A stretch of DNA of 64,000 nt from Caballeronia telluris (GCF_001544495.1 NZ_FCNZ02000003.1:62001-126000); one strand, 5' to 3'. Positions 50,369-60,363 are shown, numbered from the stretch's first letter. Made by a program: numbers and translations. The notes: generated from the sequence alone by a model not told the origin.

Positions 50369-51070
50369 TCAGCGCTTGTCGCGCGCCAGCATCGGATAGA
50401 CCACGCCCGCGATGACCGCACCGACGATCGGCGCAACCCAGAACAGCCACAACTGGCCGAGTGCCGCGCCGCCGACGAAGAGCGCCGGGCCCGTCGAGCG
50501 GGCCGGGTTCACCGACGTGTTGGTGACCGGAATCGAGATCAGGTGAATGAGCGTCAGGCACAGGCCGATCGCGATCGGGGCGAAGCCGGCCGGTGCGCGG
50601 CTGTCCGTCGCGCCGAGAATCACGAAGAGGAAGAAGAACGTCATCACGACTTCGCAGACGAGCGCCGCGATCATCGAGTACTGGCCCGGCGAGTGCTCGC
50701 CGAAGCCGTTCGTCGCGAAGCCGCTCGCGACCAGATCGAAGCCGGGCGCGCCGTTCGCGATCACCGACAGGACGAACGCGCCGAGAATCGCGCCGATCAC
50801 CTGCGCGACGATGTACGGCACGAGGTCGCGCGCCGGGAAGCGGCCGGCAACCGTCAGGCCGACGCTCACCGCCGGATTCAGGTGACAGCCGGAGATGTGA
50901 CCGATGGCGTACGCCATCGTGAGCACGGTGAGACCGAAGGCGAGCGAGACGCCCGCGAGCCCGATGCCCACGTGCGGGAAAGCGGCCGCGAGCACGGCGC
51001 TTCCGCAGCCGCCGAGCACAAGCCAGAACGTACCGAACATTTCGGCGCCGAGGCGCTTTGTCAATTGCAT
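50369..51070 (-). CDS. aqpZ: Aquaporin Z
   Basis: A 233-residue water channel with six membrane helices. Both pore NPA boxes are present ([13 protein letters not shown] and [12 protein letters not shown]). The selectivity filter reads as water-type: Phe in helix 2, His in [13 protein letters not shown], a small Thr, and the Arg after the second NPA. The N-terminus [26 protein letters not shown] in part is AqpZ-like. It mediates osmotic water flow. Monocistronic, with a terminator; divergent from the H-NS-type gene. Confidence 0.96.
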   Translation of the reverse strand: MQLTKRLGAEMFGTFWLVLGGCGSAVLAAAFPHVGIGLAGVSLAFGLTVLTMAYAIGHISGCHLNPAVSVGLTVAGRFPARDLVPYIVAQVIGAILGAFVLSVIANGAPGFDLVASGFATNGFGEHSPGQYSMIAALVCEVVMTFFFLFVILGATDSRAPAGFAPIAIGLCLTLIHLISIPVTNTSVNPARSTGPALFVGGAALGQLWLFWVAPIVGAVIAGVVYPMLARDKR

Positions 51071-51390
51071 GATGCTGCTTATCCTAAAAAGATTGATCCA
51101 GCCGCGTAATCGAGATTGCGAGATTGCTAGATAACGAGGCGACGGCCTAACGAATAACGGACTTGATTTACGTCCATTCCGGTCCGAAGTTTAATGTCGG
51201 TGGAACGGCCCGTTTGTCAACAATGGTTAACTGGCTTTTAACTCGTCCAATTATTTTCGGGATAAACCCGCGTCGGGCGTCGACCTGTTTAAATTCGGAT
51301 ATCGAGAACTATCGAAAGCGACGAATTGCATCTTTTTGTCGGCCCAGATAGGCTCTCGTCCCAATCCGATTCAATAAAGAGGGAGATCGC
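51071..51390. other. 320-bp AT-rich divergent region between aqpZ and the H-NS-type gene
   Basis: No gene. It is markedly richer in A+T than the window average. A possible plus-strand promoter is TTGCAT (51326-51331), a 17-bp spacer, and TAGGCT (51349-51354), about 35 bp before the ATG. AT-rich, bendable sequence upstream of an H-NS-type gene would suit autoregulation. Confidence 0.35.
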
Positions 51391-51687
51391 ATGTCGAAAT
51401 ATCTGGAACTCAAAGCGCAAATATCGAAACTTCAGGCGCAGGCCGAGAGCGTGCGGCAGGAGGAAGTCGAGGCGGTGGTCGCGCAGATTCGACGGCAGAT
51501 CGTCGAATACGGGCTGACGCCGCAGGATCTCGGGCTGGCCGTCGCCAGGCGCGGCCGGCCGCCGAAAAAAGAACCCGCGCCGCCGATGTATCAGGACCCG
51601 AAGTCGGGCGCCACCTGGAATGGCCGCGGCAAACCGCCTAACTGGATTGCCGGAAAGAATCGCGAGCGTTTTCTTATCGTTCGATGA
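51391..51687 (+). CDS. H-NS-family nucleoid-associated protein
   Basis: A 98-residue H-NS-like protein. The N-terminal 45 residues form a coiled-coil oligomerisation region (KYLELKAQISKLQAQAESVR), a linker contains RRGRPPKKEPAPP with an RGRPP hook, and the C-terminal DNA-binding loop is DPKSGATWNGRGKPPNWIAG, the betaproteobacterial version of the H-NS motif. It silences AT-rich and foreign DNA. Ribosome-binding site GAGGGAG upstream; strong terminator downstream. Confidence 0.93.
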   Translation: MSKYLELKAQISKLQAQAESVRQEEVEAVVAQIRRQIVEYGLTPQDLGLAVARRGRPPKKEPAPPMYQDPKSGATWNGRGKPPNWIAGKNRERFLIVR

Positions 51688-51721
51688 GCGCGCGACGTTT
51701 TCGTTATTGCAAAATGCAAAA

Positions 51722-51750
51722 AAATGCCGCCTCGAAAGGCGGCATTTCTT
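51722..51750 (+). terminator. Terminator after the H-NS-type gene
   Basis: AAATGCCGCC / GGCGGCATTT (51722-51731 with 51738-51747), 10-bp perfect stem with loop tcgaaa, then CTT. A long A run precedes it. Confidence 0.8.
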
Positions 51751-51829
51751 GGGTCGACTGCACGATGTCTCTTAATGCGAATTCGGATTAAACGAGATAC
51801 GTCTTATCCTTGCGCATTAAAACCGGACT

Positions 51830-52894
51830 TTAGCCCACTGCAACCTGACGCAAAATCGGACGCTTTGCGGCCTGAAGCATCGACGCATAGCTGTCGACGT
51901 AATTCTGCGCCATGGTTTTCGAACTGAAACGGCGTTCGAATTGCGCGCGGATTTCCGTGCGCGACAACTCGTCGAGACGTTGCAGCGCGCCGACGGCACC
52001 CTGGACGTCCTCACAGATATATCCCGTCACGCCGTGGTCGATCACTTCCGGCACCGAGCCGCGATTGAACGCGATCACCGGCGTGCCGCACGCCATCGCC
52101 TCGATCATCACGAGGCCGAACGGCTCGTTCCAGTCGATCGGGAACAGCAGCGCCTTCGCGCCCGACAGGAACTCGGGCTTCTGCGCCTCGTTGATCTCGC
52201 CGACGAATTCGACGTGCGCCTGCGACAGAAGCGGCTCGATCGTCGACTTGAAGTATTCCTGGTCGGCCTTGTCCACCTTGGCGGCGATCTTCAGCGGCAG
52301 ACCGCTTTGCGCGGCGATCTTGATGGCGAGATCGGCGCGTTTTTCCGGACAAATGCGGCCGAGGAACGCGAGATATTCAGGCTTCTTGCTGGTCTGCGGC
52401 GTCAGCAGGTTCTCCGGCAGGCCGTGGTAGATCGTGTTCAGCCAGGCCGCCTGGGGCAGCGGCACGCGCTGCGAATCGGAGATCGAGATCACCGGCGCCT
52501 TCGTGAACGTGTTGAAGATCGGCTGCAGTTCCGGCAGGTCCAGACGGCCGTGCAGGGTCGTGACGAACGGCGTGTCGAGCTGCGAGAACAGCGAAAACGG
52601 CATGTAGTCGAGGTGAAAGTGCAGCACGTCGAATTCATGCGCGCGCTGGCGGACCGTCTCTAGCAGCAGCATGTGCGGCGCGATCGCGTCGCGAATCGAC
52701 GGATCGAGGCGTAGCGCGCGCGGCCACGCCGCTTCGAGTGTTGCCTTGGTTTGCGAGTCGCCGCTCGCGAAAAGCGTCACATCGTGGCCGAGGTCGACGA
52801 GGGCGTCGGTGAGGTAGGACACCACGCGCTCGGTGCCGCCGTAGAATTTCGGGGGAACTGCTTCGTGCAACGGTGCAATTTGTGCGATTCGCAT
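51830..52894 (-). CDS. Glycosyltransferase family 4 protein
   Basis: A 354-residue GT-B-fold transferase. The N-terminal acceptor domain begins MRIAQIAPLHEAVPPKFYGGTERVVSYL in part. The C-terminal nucleotide-sugar domain carries FLGRICPEKRADLAI, the EX7E motif in FGLVMIEAMACGTPVIAFNRGSVPEVI in part, and GVTGYIC. The ATG at 52894 has AGGAG upstream. Sugar and acceptor are unknown; the WNEPFGLVMIEAMACG arrangement is typical of glycan synthesis enzymes. It is divergent from flhDC across a long regulatory region. Confidence 0.9.
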   Translation of the reverse strand: MRIAQIAPLHEAVPPKFYGGTERVVSYLTDALVDLGHDVTLFASGDSQTKATLEAAWPRALRLDPSIRDAIAPHMLLLETVRQRAHEFDVLHFHLDYMPFSLFSQLDTPFVTTLHGRLDLPELQPIFNTFTKAPVISISDSQRVPLPQAAWLNTIYHGLPENLLTPQTSKKPEYLAFLGRICPEKRADLAIKIAAQSGLPLKIAAKVDKADQEYFKSTIEPLLSQAHVEFVGEINEAQKPEFLSGAKALLFPIDWNEPFGLVMIEAMACGTPVIAFNRGSVPEVIDHGVTGYICEDVQGAVGALQRLDELSRTEIRAQFERRFSSKTMAQNYVDSYASMLQAAKRPILRQVAVG

Positions 52895-53537
52895 ATCGTG
52901 ACTCTCCTGTTCAAAAGGGCACCGCATATTCACGCCCCGGTCGAGCGTTGACGCGCATGCCTGTCGGACGGACAGCGGTTTGCCGCCGTCCGAGATCGGC
53001 CCGGAAATCGACCGGGTTATCCCTTACGTTCATTATCAATAACGAGCCCAGTATTTCACGTCATTTTTCAATCGCTTAACCTTGTTACAGGACGACACAC
53101 CGCCTGTTACGAAGCGTGCAAATCGCGCGAACAACCCCGTCCTTAAAGGCTTAGCGCACAATTGCGACGAATTTCACCGCCGCGAGCGCCGCGACACTTG
53201 AGCAGTTTTCGGGCCAAGCCCGTCGCACCGGGGCCCCGCCAGCGGGGCTTGCGCGGCGTTTTCACCGAATTCCTTCAGTTATTCGATACCCTGCCGATAA
53301 TCCGGCATGCACGAGTTAAACGCAGCGTTTAATTCCGTGTAGGAAATATTCCTACACGGAATTACGCGTCTTGCTGCCGGCAAATCGGAACGTTTGTCCG
53401 ATACCGCGCCGCCGTAGATTCGCTGAAAATCCGCTGAAGATTAAAGGAGCGGGCGCGATATTCCTTTTGCATGTCAGGAATTCGAGCAAACGTTTCCATA
53501 TTCGCCAGACCTGGCACGGATTCGACTCGGGGAAAAA
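52895..53537. promoter_or_regulatory. 643-bp upstream region of flhDC with two abutting palindromes
   Basis: No gene. It holds TTAAACG-CAG-CGTTTAA (53316-53332), which overlaps by 2 bp a perfect 15-bp inverted repeat with 3-bp spacer at 53331-53363. The core of the latter, TAGGAA-ATA-TTCCTA, resembles the RcsAB box (about TAAGAATATTCCTA). A GC-rich hairpin, GCCCCGC / GCGGGGC, lies near 53232-53247. I cannot place the flhDC start site. Confidence 0.6.
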
Positions 53538-53861
53538 ATGACGGACAGTAATGTCAGCATGCTTGCGGAAATCCGCGAGCTGAATCTGTCGTACTTGCTG
53601 CTCGCGCAACGCCTTCTTCAAGAGGACCGGCCTGCTGCGATGTTTCGCATGGGACTGTCGCAGACGATCGCCGATGTCCTCTCCTCGCTGAATCTGGCGC
53701 AGCTCGTGAAAATCGCGGCGGCGAGCCAGCTCCTGTGTCGCTTCCGCTTCGACGACCACACGATCCTCTCCTCGCTCGCCGACAAAGGAAAAAGCGCCGC
53801 GCTCGCACAATCGCAGGCGGCCATCCTGATGGCGAACCAGCCGGTCGGCGAGATCGGCTGA
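53538..53861 (+). CDS. flhD: Flagellar transcriptional activator FlhD
   Basis: A 107-residue FlhD that, with FlhC, forms the class I master activator of flagellar genes. It begins MTDSNVSMLAEIRELNLSYL, continues LLLAQRLLQEDRPAAMFRMG and has SQTIADVLSSLNLAQLVKIA, the standard helices. The ATG at 53538 follows GGGGAAAA. It is 54 bp upstream of flhC. Regulation is likely through the palindromes upstream. Confidence 0.96.
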   Translation: MTDSNVSMLAEIRELNLSYLLLAQRLLQEDRPAAMFRMGLSQTIADVLSSLNLAQLVKIAAASQLLCRFRFDDHTILSSLADKGKSAALAQSQAAILMANQPVGEIG

Positions 53862-53915
53862 GCGGCGCACGAAAGCTCAACAGTTTTTATCGGCAAACGC
53901 ACGGTCCGGTTTCTT

Positions 53916-54500
53916 ATGGCGACAAAAAGCGTGGTGGCGGAAGTCCGCGAGATCACCCTGGCGATCGAATTGATCGAACTGGGCGCGCGGCTGCAACTGC
54001 TCGAAGCGGAGACGAACCTGTCGCGCGACCGGCTCATCCGCCTCTATAAGGAACTGAAGGGCGTCTCGCCGCCGAAAGGCATGCTGCCGTTCTCGACCGA
54101 ATGGTTCATGACCTGGCAGCCGAACATCCATTCGTCGCTGTTCTACGGCATTTACCGGTTCATCAGCCAGCACGGCGGCTGCGACACGATCCAGTCGATC
54201 GTGAAGAGCTACCGGCTCTATCTCGAACACATCGAGCTCCACGGCGACGAAGCGATCCTGAGCCTCACGCGCGCATGGACGCTCGTGCGCTTCTTCGACT
54301 CCTGCATGCTGCAGACGAGTACCTGTTCGCGCTGCACCGGGCATTTTGTCGCACATGCGTACGACTTGCGTCAGGGCTATGTCTGCGGACTGTGCCAGCC
54401 GCCGTCGCGCGCGGGCAAGACGCGCAAGGCGAGCGCGGCGCGCGCGGCCGAAGCCCAAGCCGAAGCCGGCGCGGCAGGCGAAGCCGAACTGGCGGCGTAG
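53916..54500 (+). CDS. flhC: Flagellar transcriptional activator FlhC
   Basis: A 194-residue FlhC. Four cysteines, C137, C140, C157 and C160 (CSRC and CGLC), are at the zinc-site positions known from E. coli FlhC. The N-terminal helices (TLAIELIELGARLQLLEAET) form the FlhD interface and DNA-binding surface. A C-terminal Ala/Glu-rich tail of about 25 residues follows. The FlhD4C2 complex activates class II flagellar promoters with sigma-70. It is the second gene of the flhDC operon. Confidence 0.96.
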   Translation: MATKSVVAEVREITLAIELIELGARLQLLEAETNLSRDRLIRLYKELKGVSPPKGMLPFSTEWFMTWQPNIHSSLFYGIYRFISQHGGCDTIQSIVKSYRLYLEHIELHGDEAILSLTRAWTLVRFFDSCMLQTSTCSRCTGHFVAHAYDLRQGYVCGLCQPPSRAGKTRKASAARAAEAQAEAGAAGEAELAA

Positions 54501-54601
54501 CCGCGAACATCCCCGCGACCATCGCCGCGGCGCCCCGCCGCCGCGTGGCCGGGCCCCCGCGCCGACGCGGGTTGTATCGTTTGCCCGCACCGATTTTCCC
54601 T

Positions 54602-54628
54602 CAAAGTTTTTGCGGTCGATGCCGTAAA
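54602..54628 (+). promoter_or_regulatory. Sigma-28 (FliA) promoter for the motA operon
   Basis: CAAAGTTT (54602-54609), an 11-bp spacer, and GCCGTAAA (54621-54628) match the sigma-28 consensus with two mismatches, 48 bp before the motA GTG. It makes motAB and the downstream che genes class III. Confidence 0.85.
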
Positions 54629-54675
54629 CCACTTAACGGCGGTCTCTCGCCGAATTGACAAGTGAGGACTCGACT

Positions 54676-55536
54676 GTGCTGATTTTCGTGGGAACGCTCG
54701 TGACATTGTTGTCGGTTTTCGGCGGCTACGCGCTGGAAGGCGGCCACCTTGGCGCGCTCGTGCAACCGGTCGAAATCCTGATGATCGCGGGTGCGGGCGT
54801 TGGCGCGTTCATTCTCGGCAACGGCATGAAGACGATCAAGGCCACGCTGAAAGTCATTCCCACGCTGTTCAAGGGCTCGAAGTACAACAAGGACGTGTAC
54901 ATGGAGCTGATGGCGCTCCTCTACGTCCTGCTGGCGAAGGCGCGCAAGGAAGGCACGCTCACGCTCGAATCCGACATCGACAATCCGCACGCGAGCCCGA
55001 TCTTCAGCCAGTACCCGAAGATCCTCGCGGACGAGCACATCGTCGTGTTCCTGACCGATTACCTGCGGCTGATGGTCGGCGGGAACATGAACGCGTTCGA
55101 GATCGAAAGCCTGATGGACGAAGAGATCGAAACGCATCACGTCGAGGGCGAAGGCCCCGCGCAGGCGCTGCACAAGGTCGGCGACGCGATGCCGGCGTTC
55201 GGCATCGTCGCGGCGGTGATGGGCGTCGTGCATACGATGGCCTCCGCCGACCAGCCGCCCGCCGTTCTCGGCGAGATGATCGCGCAGGCGCTCGTCGGCA
55301 CGTTCCTCGGCATTCTCCTTTCGTATGGCCTGATCGGGCCGCTCGCGAGCGTGGCGGAACAGCGCGTCGCGGAGTCGACCAAGATGTTCCAGTGCATCAA
55401 GGTGACGATCCTCGCGAGCCTGAACGGCTACGCACCGGCGATTGCGGTCGAGTTCGGCCGCAAGGTGCTCTTCTCCACCGAGCGTCCGTCGTTCTCCGAA
55501 CTGGAAGAGCACGTGCGCCGCGTGAAGGCGAAGTGA
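54676..55536 (+). CDS. motA: Flagellar motor stator protein MotA
   Basis: A 286-residue proton-channel stator subunit with four membrane helices. The N-terminus, LIFVGTLVTLLSVFGGYALE, the cytoplasmic loop with charged motor residues (about residues 50-165), and the two C-terminal helices with AMPAFGIVAAVMGVVHTM and FLGILLSYGLIGPLA are standard. The GTG at 54676 is chosen because it gives the typical length and has GAGGA 8 bases upstream; an in-frame TTG lies 21 bp before. It begins the sigma-28-dependent motA-motB-cheY-cheA-cheW block. Confidence 0.95.
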   Translation: MLIFVGTLVTLLSVFGGYALEGGHLGALVQPVEILMIAGAGVGAFILGNGMKTIKATLKVIPTLFKGSKYNKDVYMELMALLYVLLAKARKEGTLTLESDIDNPHASPIFSQYPKILADEHIVVFLTDYLRLMVGGNMNAFEIESLMDEEIETHHVEGEGPAQALHKVGDAMPAFGIVAAVMGVVHTMASADQPPAVLGEMIAQALVGTFLGILLSYGLIGPLASVAEQRVAESTKMFQCIKVTILASLNGYAPAIAVEFGRKVLFSTERPSFSELEEHVRRVKAK

Positions 55537-55572
55537 CGTGCCGTCATGGCGCGCGACCTCAAGGGCATCGGC

Positions 55573-56682
55573 ATGAGCAACGATAAAGAGCGTCCGATCT
55601 TCATCAAGCGCGTCGTGGGCCGCCGCAAGGGGCATCACGGCGGCGCGTGGAAGCTCGCCTACGCGGACTTCATGACCGCGATGATGGCGTTTTTCCTGCT
55701 GATGTGGCTGCTGAGTTCAGTGTCGCCCGTGCAGCGGCGCGGCATCGCGGAATATTTCAACATGCCGCTCAAGGCCGCGATTCTCGGCGGGCAGAGCAGC
55801 GGCATGGATTCGAGCATCCTGCAGGGCGGCGGGCGCGACATCTCGAGCCCCGAGCCGGGCACGACGCGCATGGGCGACGGCCAGACGTCATGGGCCAAGC
55901 GCACGGCGGCCCAGCGCGACGAACAGCTTCTGAAGGACGCGCAAAGCGAACTCGAAAGGCGCGAGCAGATTCGTCTCCACGACCTGCAGGTGAAGCTGAT
56001 GCAGGCGATCGAGGCGAACCCGACGCTGCGCCAGTTCAGGCAGCAGATCCGCATCGATTCGACGTTGACGGGCTTGCGCATCGAGATCGTCGATACGCAG
56101 AAGCGGCCGATGTTCGCGATGTCGAGCGACAACGTGCAGCCGTACATGCGCGACATCCTGCGAGAGATCGGCAAGACCTTAAACGACGTGCCGAACCGCA
56201 TCGTCGTGCAGGGCCACACCGACGCCGTGCAGTACGCGGGCGGCGAGAAGGGCTACAGCAACTGGGAACTGTCGGCGGATCGCGCGAATGCGTCGCGGCG
56301 CGAACTGATCTCGGGCGGCATGGATGAGGCGAAGGTGCTGCGCGTGCTCGGCCTCGCGTCGACGCAGAACCTGAACAAGAAGGACGCGATGGACCCCGAA
56401 AACCGCCGCATCAGCATCATCGTGCTCAACCGGAAGTCGGAAGAAGCGATGACGCGCGACGACTCCTCCGCGACCACGCTCTTCGACAACGCCGCGGGCG
56501 CAAACGGCAACCCGGCGTCGGGCGCGCGGCCGCTCGTCGACAAGGTCGGTTCCGCGAGGGCGGGCGCAGCGAAGCCCTCGCCGCAGGCCGCGTTCGAGTT
56601 GCCGGTCCCGCGGGTTTTGACCGCGCAAAGTACAGCCCCCGCCGCCATGACAGCCGCGGCGCCCGCAACGGCGACGCAGTGA
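55573..56682 (+). CDS. motB: Flagellar motor stator protein MotB
   Basis: A 369-residue stator subunit with an OmpA-like peptidoglycan-binding domain. A single N-terminal membrane helix (YADFMTAMMAFFLLMWLLSS) carries the proton-binding Asp. A plug/linker follows, then the OmpA domain (IVVQGHTDAVQYAGG, NWELSADRANASRREL, ENRRISIIVLNR). I chose the ATG at 55573 (MSNDKERPIF), which matches homologues and has AAGGGC upstream; an ATG at 55546 would add nine residues. The last 80 residues are a low-complexity Ala/Pro/Thr tail. Confidence 0.94.
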   Translation: MSNDKERPIFIKRVVGRRKGHHGGAWKLAYADFMTAMMAFFLLMWLLSSVSPVQRRGIAEYFNMPLKAAILGGQSSGMDSSILQGGGRDISSPEPGTTRMGDGQTSWAKRTAAQRDEQLLKDAQSELERREQIRLHDLQVKLMQAIEANPTLRQFRQQIRIDSTLTGLRIEIVDTQKRPMFAMSSDNVQPYMRDILREIGKTLNDVPNRIVVQGHTDAVQYAGGEKGYSNWELSADRANASRRELISGGMDEAKVLRVLGLASTQNLNKKDAMDPENRRISIIVLNRKSEEAMTRDDSSATTLFDNAAGANGNPASGARPLVDKVGSARAGAAKPSPQAAFELPVPRVLTAQSTAPAAMTAAAPATATQ

Positions 56683-56734
56683 CGGCCCCGCAGACAGCAA
56701 CCCCTCGCCCGGACATCACGAGCAAGAGACTTCC

Positions 56735-57139
56735 ATGATCAAGAACATTCTGGCAATCGACGATTCCGCCGCCATGCGGCAGATCCTCTCGGCCACGCTG
56801 ACCCTCGCGGGCTACGGCGTGACGGTGGCGTCCGACGGCATCGAAGGGCTCGAAACGGCGCTCGCGGAGCGCTTCGATCTCGTGCTCACCGACCATCACA
56901 TGCCCGGCAAGAGCGGGCTCGATCTGATCGCCGAACTGCGCGCGAATCACGCGTACAAGGCGACGCCGATCCTCGTGCTGACGACCGAAAGCGGCGAGCC
57001 GTTCAAGGACGCGGCGCGCGCATCGGGCGCGACCGGGTGGATCGAAAAGCCGCTTGACCCGGAGCTTTTGACCGAACTCGTCGCGGCGCTGTCGGAAGAA
57101 GCGCCCGACGGTTCAAGTCAGGCTCAAGTATCTGAATAA
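56735..57139 (+). CDS. cheY: CheY-type response regulator
   Basis: A 134-residue single-domain receiver. The acidic pocket is AIDDSAAMRQI, the phospho-acceptor Asp is in LVLTDHHMPGKSGLDL, the switch Thr is in VLTTESGE, and the conserved Lys is in GWIEKPLDPELL. Between motB and cheA it is probably phosphorylated by CheA and acts at the motor or as a phosphate sink. There is no output domain. A second cheY further downstream is usual in this group, so which controls the switch is uncertain. Confidence 0.93.
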   Translation: MIKNILAIDDSAAMRQILSATLTLAGYGVTVASDGIEGLETALAERFDLVLTDHHMPGKSGLDLIAELRANHAYKATPILVLTTESGEPFKDAARASGATGWIEKPLDPELLTELVAALSEEAPDGSSQAQVSE

Positions 57140-57215
57140 ATATCCGAAAGACCGGATACGACAACCGAACGCGCATAGCGACGCCGACTGACAGCATCCC
57201 TGCGGTGAATCAAGC

Positions 57216-59471
57216 ATGACTCTCGACATTACTCAGTTCTATCAAACGTTCTTCGACGAAGCCGACGAACTGCTCGCCCAAATGGAGCAGCTCCTGCTCG
57301 TGCTCGACATCGCGAACCCAGATCCCGAAGACCTCGCGGCGATCTTCCGCGCGGCGCATTCGATCAAGGGCGGCGCCGCGACGTTCGGCTTTACCGCGCT
57401 CACGGAAACGACGCACATCCTCGAATCGCTGCTCGACCGCGCGCGCAACAACGAACTCGTTCTGCGCCGCGACATGATCGACACGTTCCTCGCGACGAAG
57501 GACGTGCTCTCGGACCAGCTCGCCGCGTATCGCGCGAGCGCCAAGCCGGATGCGGCCGCGGCGGCCGCGATCTGCGCGAAGCTCGAACGCCTGAAGAACG
57601 AGGGCGCGGGCGAGGCAGCACCCGAGGCGGCACCCGCAGCGGCGACAGTTGCGCCGGTGCATGAAGCACCGCTCTACGAAGGCCCGAATGCACCGCCCGC
57701 GCACGTGATCGCGCAGACGGAAGCGTTGATCGAAGACGACGGCAACTGGGACGGCGCCTTCGACATCACGAATTCGGAACCGAATGCAGGAACCGCGCAG
57801 GACGCGACGCCGGGACACATCGGCGCAACGGGCGAAGCCAGCGCGGAAGCAGGACCCCACCTGAAAATTACGCTACGGGAGGTGGGCGAGAAGGACCAGG
57901 CGCTGTTGACCGAGGAGCTCGGGAATCTGGGCGGGATCGTCGCGCAGAAGAAGTCGGGTAGCGACCTCGTGTTGTGGCTCGACTCCGACGTCTCTTCGGA
58001 CGACATCATCGCCGTGTGCTGTTTTGTGATCGACGAGGCACAGATCATCGTCGGTCGCGGCGATGGCGCTCAGGCGACGCCTGACGACGCGCCGGCCGCG
58101 GCGGCCGAAGCCGTGGTCCACACGCAGGGCCAAGAGGCGGCAGCGACAGCGCCCAAGGGAGAAGAAGCGGCACCGGCGGCGGCGCAAGCCGCTGCCGGCA
58201 ACCGCCCGGCGGAAGCGCCCAAGGCGAGCGCGCCCGCAGCCGACACGGACAAGAAAGCGCGTCCGGCCGCGGCGGCATCGGCGGAAGGCAGCTCGATTCG
58301 CGTCGGCGTGGAGAAGGTCGATCAGCTGATCAACCTCGTCGGCGAACTGGTGATCACGCAGGCGATGCTCGCGGAAACCACCAGCACCTTCGACCCGGCA
58401 TTGCACGATCGTCTCTTCAACGGCATGGGGCAGCTCGAACGCAACGCGCGCGACCTCCAGGAAGCCGTGATGTCGATTCGCATGATGCCGATGGATTATG
58501 TATTCAGCCGCTTCCCGCGCCTCGTGCGCGACATCGCCGGCAAGCTCGGCAAGGAAGTGGAACTCGTCACGTTCGGTCAGGCGACCGAACTCGACAAGAG
58601 CCTGATCGAACGCATCATCGATCCGCTCACGCACCTCGTGCGCAATTCGCTCGATCACGGCATCGAGACCGTGGACGCGCGACGCGCGGCGGGCAAGTCG
58701 TCGACGGGGCAACTGGTGCTGTCGGCGGCGCATCACGGCGGCAACATCGTGATCGAAGTGAGCGACGACGGCGCCGGCCTGCGCCGCGACAAGATTCTTG
58801 CGAAGGCGCAAAAGCAGGGCATGCAGGTCAGCGAGTCGATGAGCGACGAAGAAGTGTGGCAGCTCATCTTCATGCCGGGCTTCTCGACGGCCGAGCAGGT
58901 GACGGACATTTCCGGACGCGGCGTCGGCATGGACGTGGTGAAGCGCAACATCCAGTCGATGGGCGGTCACGTCGAAATCATGTCGCGCGAGGGCAAGGGA
59001 ACGACGATCAGGATCGTGCTGCCGCTCACGCTCGCGATTCTCGACGGCATGTCGGTGAAGGTCGGCAATGAGATCTTCATTCTGCCGCTGAACTTCGTGA
59101 TGGAGTCGCTTCAGCCTGTTGCCGAAGACATCTATACGGTCGCTAACGGCGAGCGCGTCGTGCGTGTGCGCGGCGAGTATCTGCCGCTCGTGGCGCTGCA
59201 TGGCGTGTTCTCCGTCGAGGGTGCGCGCACCGAGCCGACGCAGGGCATCGTCACGATCATGCAGACGGAGGGACGCCGCTTTGCGATGCTGATCGACGAA
59301 CTGGTGGGTCAGCAGCAGGTGGTGGTGAAGAACCTCGAAACGAATTATCGCAAGGTGCATGGCATTTCCGCCGCGACGATTCTGGGCGACGGCAGTGTCG
59401 CGCTGATTGTCGACGTGGCGGCGCTCAATCGCGAATCGCGTGCGCAGCACGGATCGCATGCTCATTCCTAA
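57216..59471 (+). CDS. cheA: Chemotaxis histidine kinase CheA
   Basis: A 751-residue chemotaxis kinase. Domains in order: Hpt with phospho-accepting H48 ([16 protein letters not shown]); an Ala-rich linker; a P2-like domain at about 215-285 ([20 protein letters not shown]); a second Ala/Glu-rich linker; dimerisation ([20 protein letters not shown]); HATPase with N-box [11 protein letters not shown] and G boxes [11 protein letters not shown] and [12 protein letters not shown]; and a C-terminal CheW-like domain. Linkers are longer than in E. coli CheA (654 aa). It transfers phosphate to CheY and CheB. Confidence 0.97.
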   Translation: MTLDITQFYQTFFDEADELLAQMEQLLLVLDIANPDPEDLAAIFRAAHSIKGGAATFGFTALTETTHILESLLDRARNNELVLRRDMIDTFLATKDVLSDQLAAYRASAKPDAAAAAAICAKLERLKNEGAGEAAPEAAPAAATVAPVHEAPLYEGPNAPPAHVIAQTEALIEDDGNWDGAFDITNSEPNAGTAQDATPGHIGATGEASAEAGPHLKITLREVGEKDQALLTEELGNLGGIVAQKKSGSDLVLWLDSDVSSDDIIAVCCFVIDEAQIIVGRGDGAQATPDDAPAAAAEAVVHTQGQEAAATAPKGEEAAPAAAQAAAGNRPAEAPKASAPAADTDKKARPAAAASAEGSSIRVGVEKVDQLINLVGELVITQAMLAETTSTFDPALHDRLFNGMGQLERNARDLQEAVMSIRMMPMDYVFSRFPRLVRDIAGKLGKEVELVTFGQATELDKSLIERIIDPLTHLVRNSLDHGIETVDARRAAGKSSTGQLVLSAAHHGGNIVIEVSDDGAGLRRDKILAKAQKQGMQVSESMSDEEVWQLIFMPGFSTAEQVTDISGRGVGMDVVKRNIQSMGGHVEIMSREGKGTTIRIVLPLTLAILDGMSVKVGNEIFILPLNFVMESLQPVAEDIYTVANGERVVRVRGEYLPLVALHGVFSVEGARTEPTQGIVTIMQTEGRRFAMLIDELVGQQQVVVKNLETNYRKVHGISAATILGDGSVALIVDVAALNRESRAQHGSHAHS

Positions 59472-59503
59472 TTTTGCAAACCCAACCGAATTCGGGGGCT
59501 AAC

Positions 59504-60028
59504 GTGGCAGCAGACATTCAATCCAATCATTCCGCAGCGGCATCGCAGCGCCGCGATGCGCAGCACGCCGAGGCCGCAGGCCAGGAGTTTCTCGTCTTCA
59601 CGCTCGGCGCCGAGGAGTACGGCATCGACATCCTGAAGGTTCAGGAGATTCGCGGTTACGACAGCGTGACGCGCATTGCGAATGCGCCGTCGTTCATCAA
59701 GGGCGTGATCAATCTGCGCGGCATCATCGTGCCGATCGTCGATATGCGGATCAAGTTCGCGCTTGGCCGCGTCGAGTATGACAACCAGACGGTCGTGATC
59801 ATTCTCAATGTTGCGCATCGCGTCGTCGGGATGGTCGTGGATGGGGTGTCCGACGTGCTCACGCTCACCGCCGAGCAGGTCATGCCCGCGCCCGAGTTCG
59901 GCGCCACACTCACCACCGAATATCTCACCGGACTCGGTACCGTCGATGGTCGAATGCTCATTCTCATGGACATCGAGAAGCTCATGACCAGCAAGGAAAT
60001 GGAACTCATCGACATGGTCGGGGTTTGA
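59504..60028 (+). CDS. cheW: Chemotaxis coupling protein CheW
   Basis: A 174-residue CheW with two SH3-like barrels. [23 protein letters not shown] in part begins the core, [21 protein letters not shown] in part is the receptor/CheA-binding signature, and [15 protein letters not shown] follows. I chose the GTG at 59504, with GGGGG 7 bases upstream; a TTG at 59474 is an alternative. It links receptors to CheA and is the last gene before the large inverted repeat. Confidence 0.95.
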   Translation: MAADIQSNHSAAASQRRDAQHAEAAGQEFLVFTLGAEEYGIDILKVQEIRGYDSVTRIANAPSFIKGVINLRGIIVPIVDMRIKFALGRVEYDNQTVVIILNVAHRVVGMVVDGVSDVLTLTAEQVMPAPEFGATLTTEYLTGLGTVDGRMLILMDIEKLMTSKEMELIDMVGV

Positions 60029-60050
60029 GGTTTTGCTGGCGCTTGGGGGT

Positions 60051-60252
60051 GAACACCGTTTGATGCGCTTGTGCCTTCAGGGAACTTGCTTTCACGTCGG
60101 TCTATTGGCTCTGCCCCTGTCCGGGGCGGGACTTACTTTCTTTGCTGCTGCAAAGAAAGTAAGCAAAGAAAGCAGCTTTTCTAGGCAGTAGTCTTGAGGC
60201 GGTAACGCTCTCGAAGTACTGAGTGGTCATACCGCCTAAGTGTCGCCCTCAA
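60051..60252 (+). repeat. Left arm of the inverted repeat
   Basis: It contains CTCTGCCCCTGTCCGGGGCG, then a nested perfect 14-bp hairpin, CTTACTTTCTTTGC / GCAAAGAAAGTAAG (60132-60145 with 60150-60163), and ends ACCGCCTAAGTGTCGCCCTC, all of which recur inverted in the right arm. Confidence 0.85.
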
Positions 60253-60363
60253 AGAACAAGAGGGGCTTGGTGCGATTAACCACTGTGTTATCGCACAGCA
60301 AAGGGATTGGCACAGCAATCATTCATCCGTTTCCGCTTCGCTAACGAAGGGTACATCCGTCGC

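Noticed and set aside
57873..59465. A 530-codon minus-strand frame opposite cheA
   Set aside because: Composition is Arg/His-rich without motifs and it is fully covered by the conserved cheA domains on the plus strand.
60132..60163. The nested hairpin in the repeat arm as a simple cheW terminator
   Set aside because: A long stem is present but the T run is absent and an inverted copy occurs 500 bp away, so it is better described as part of the repeat; a termination role is possible but not shown.
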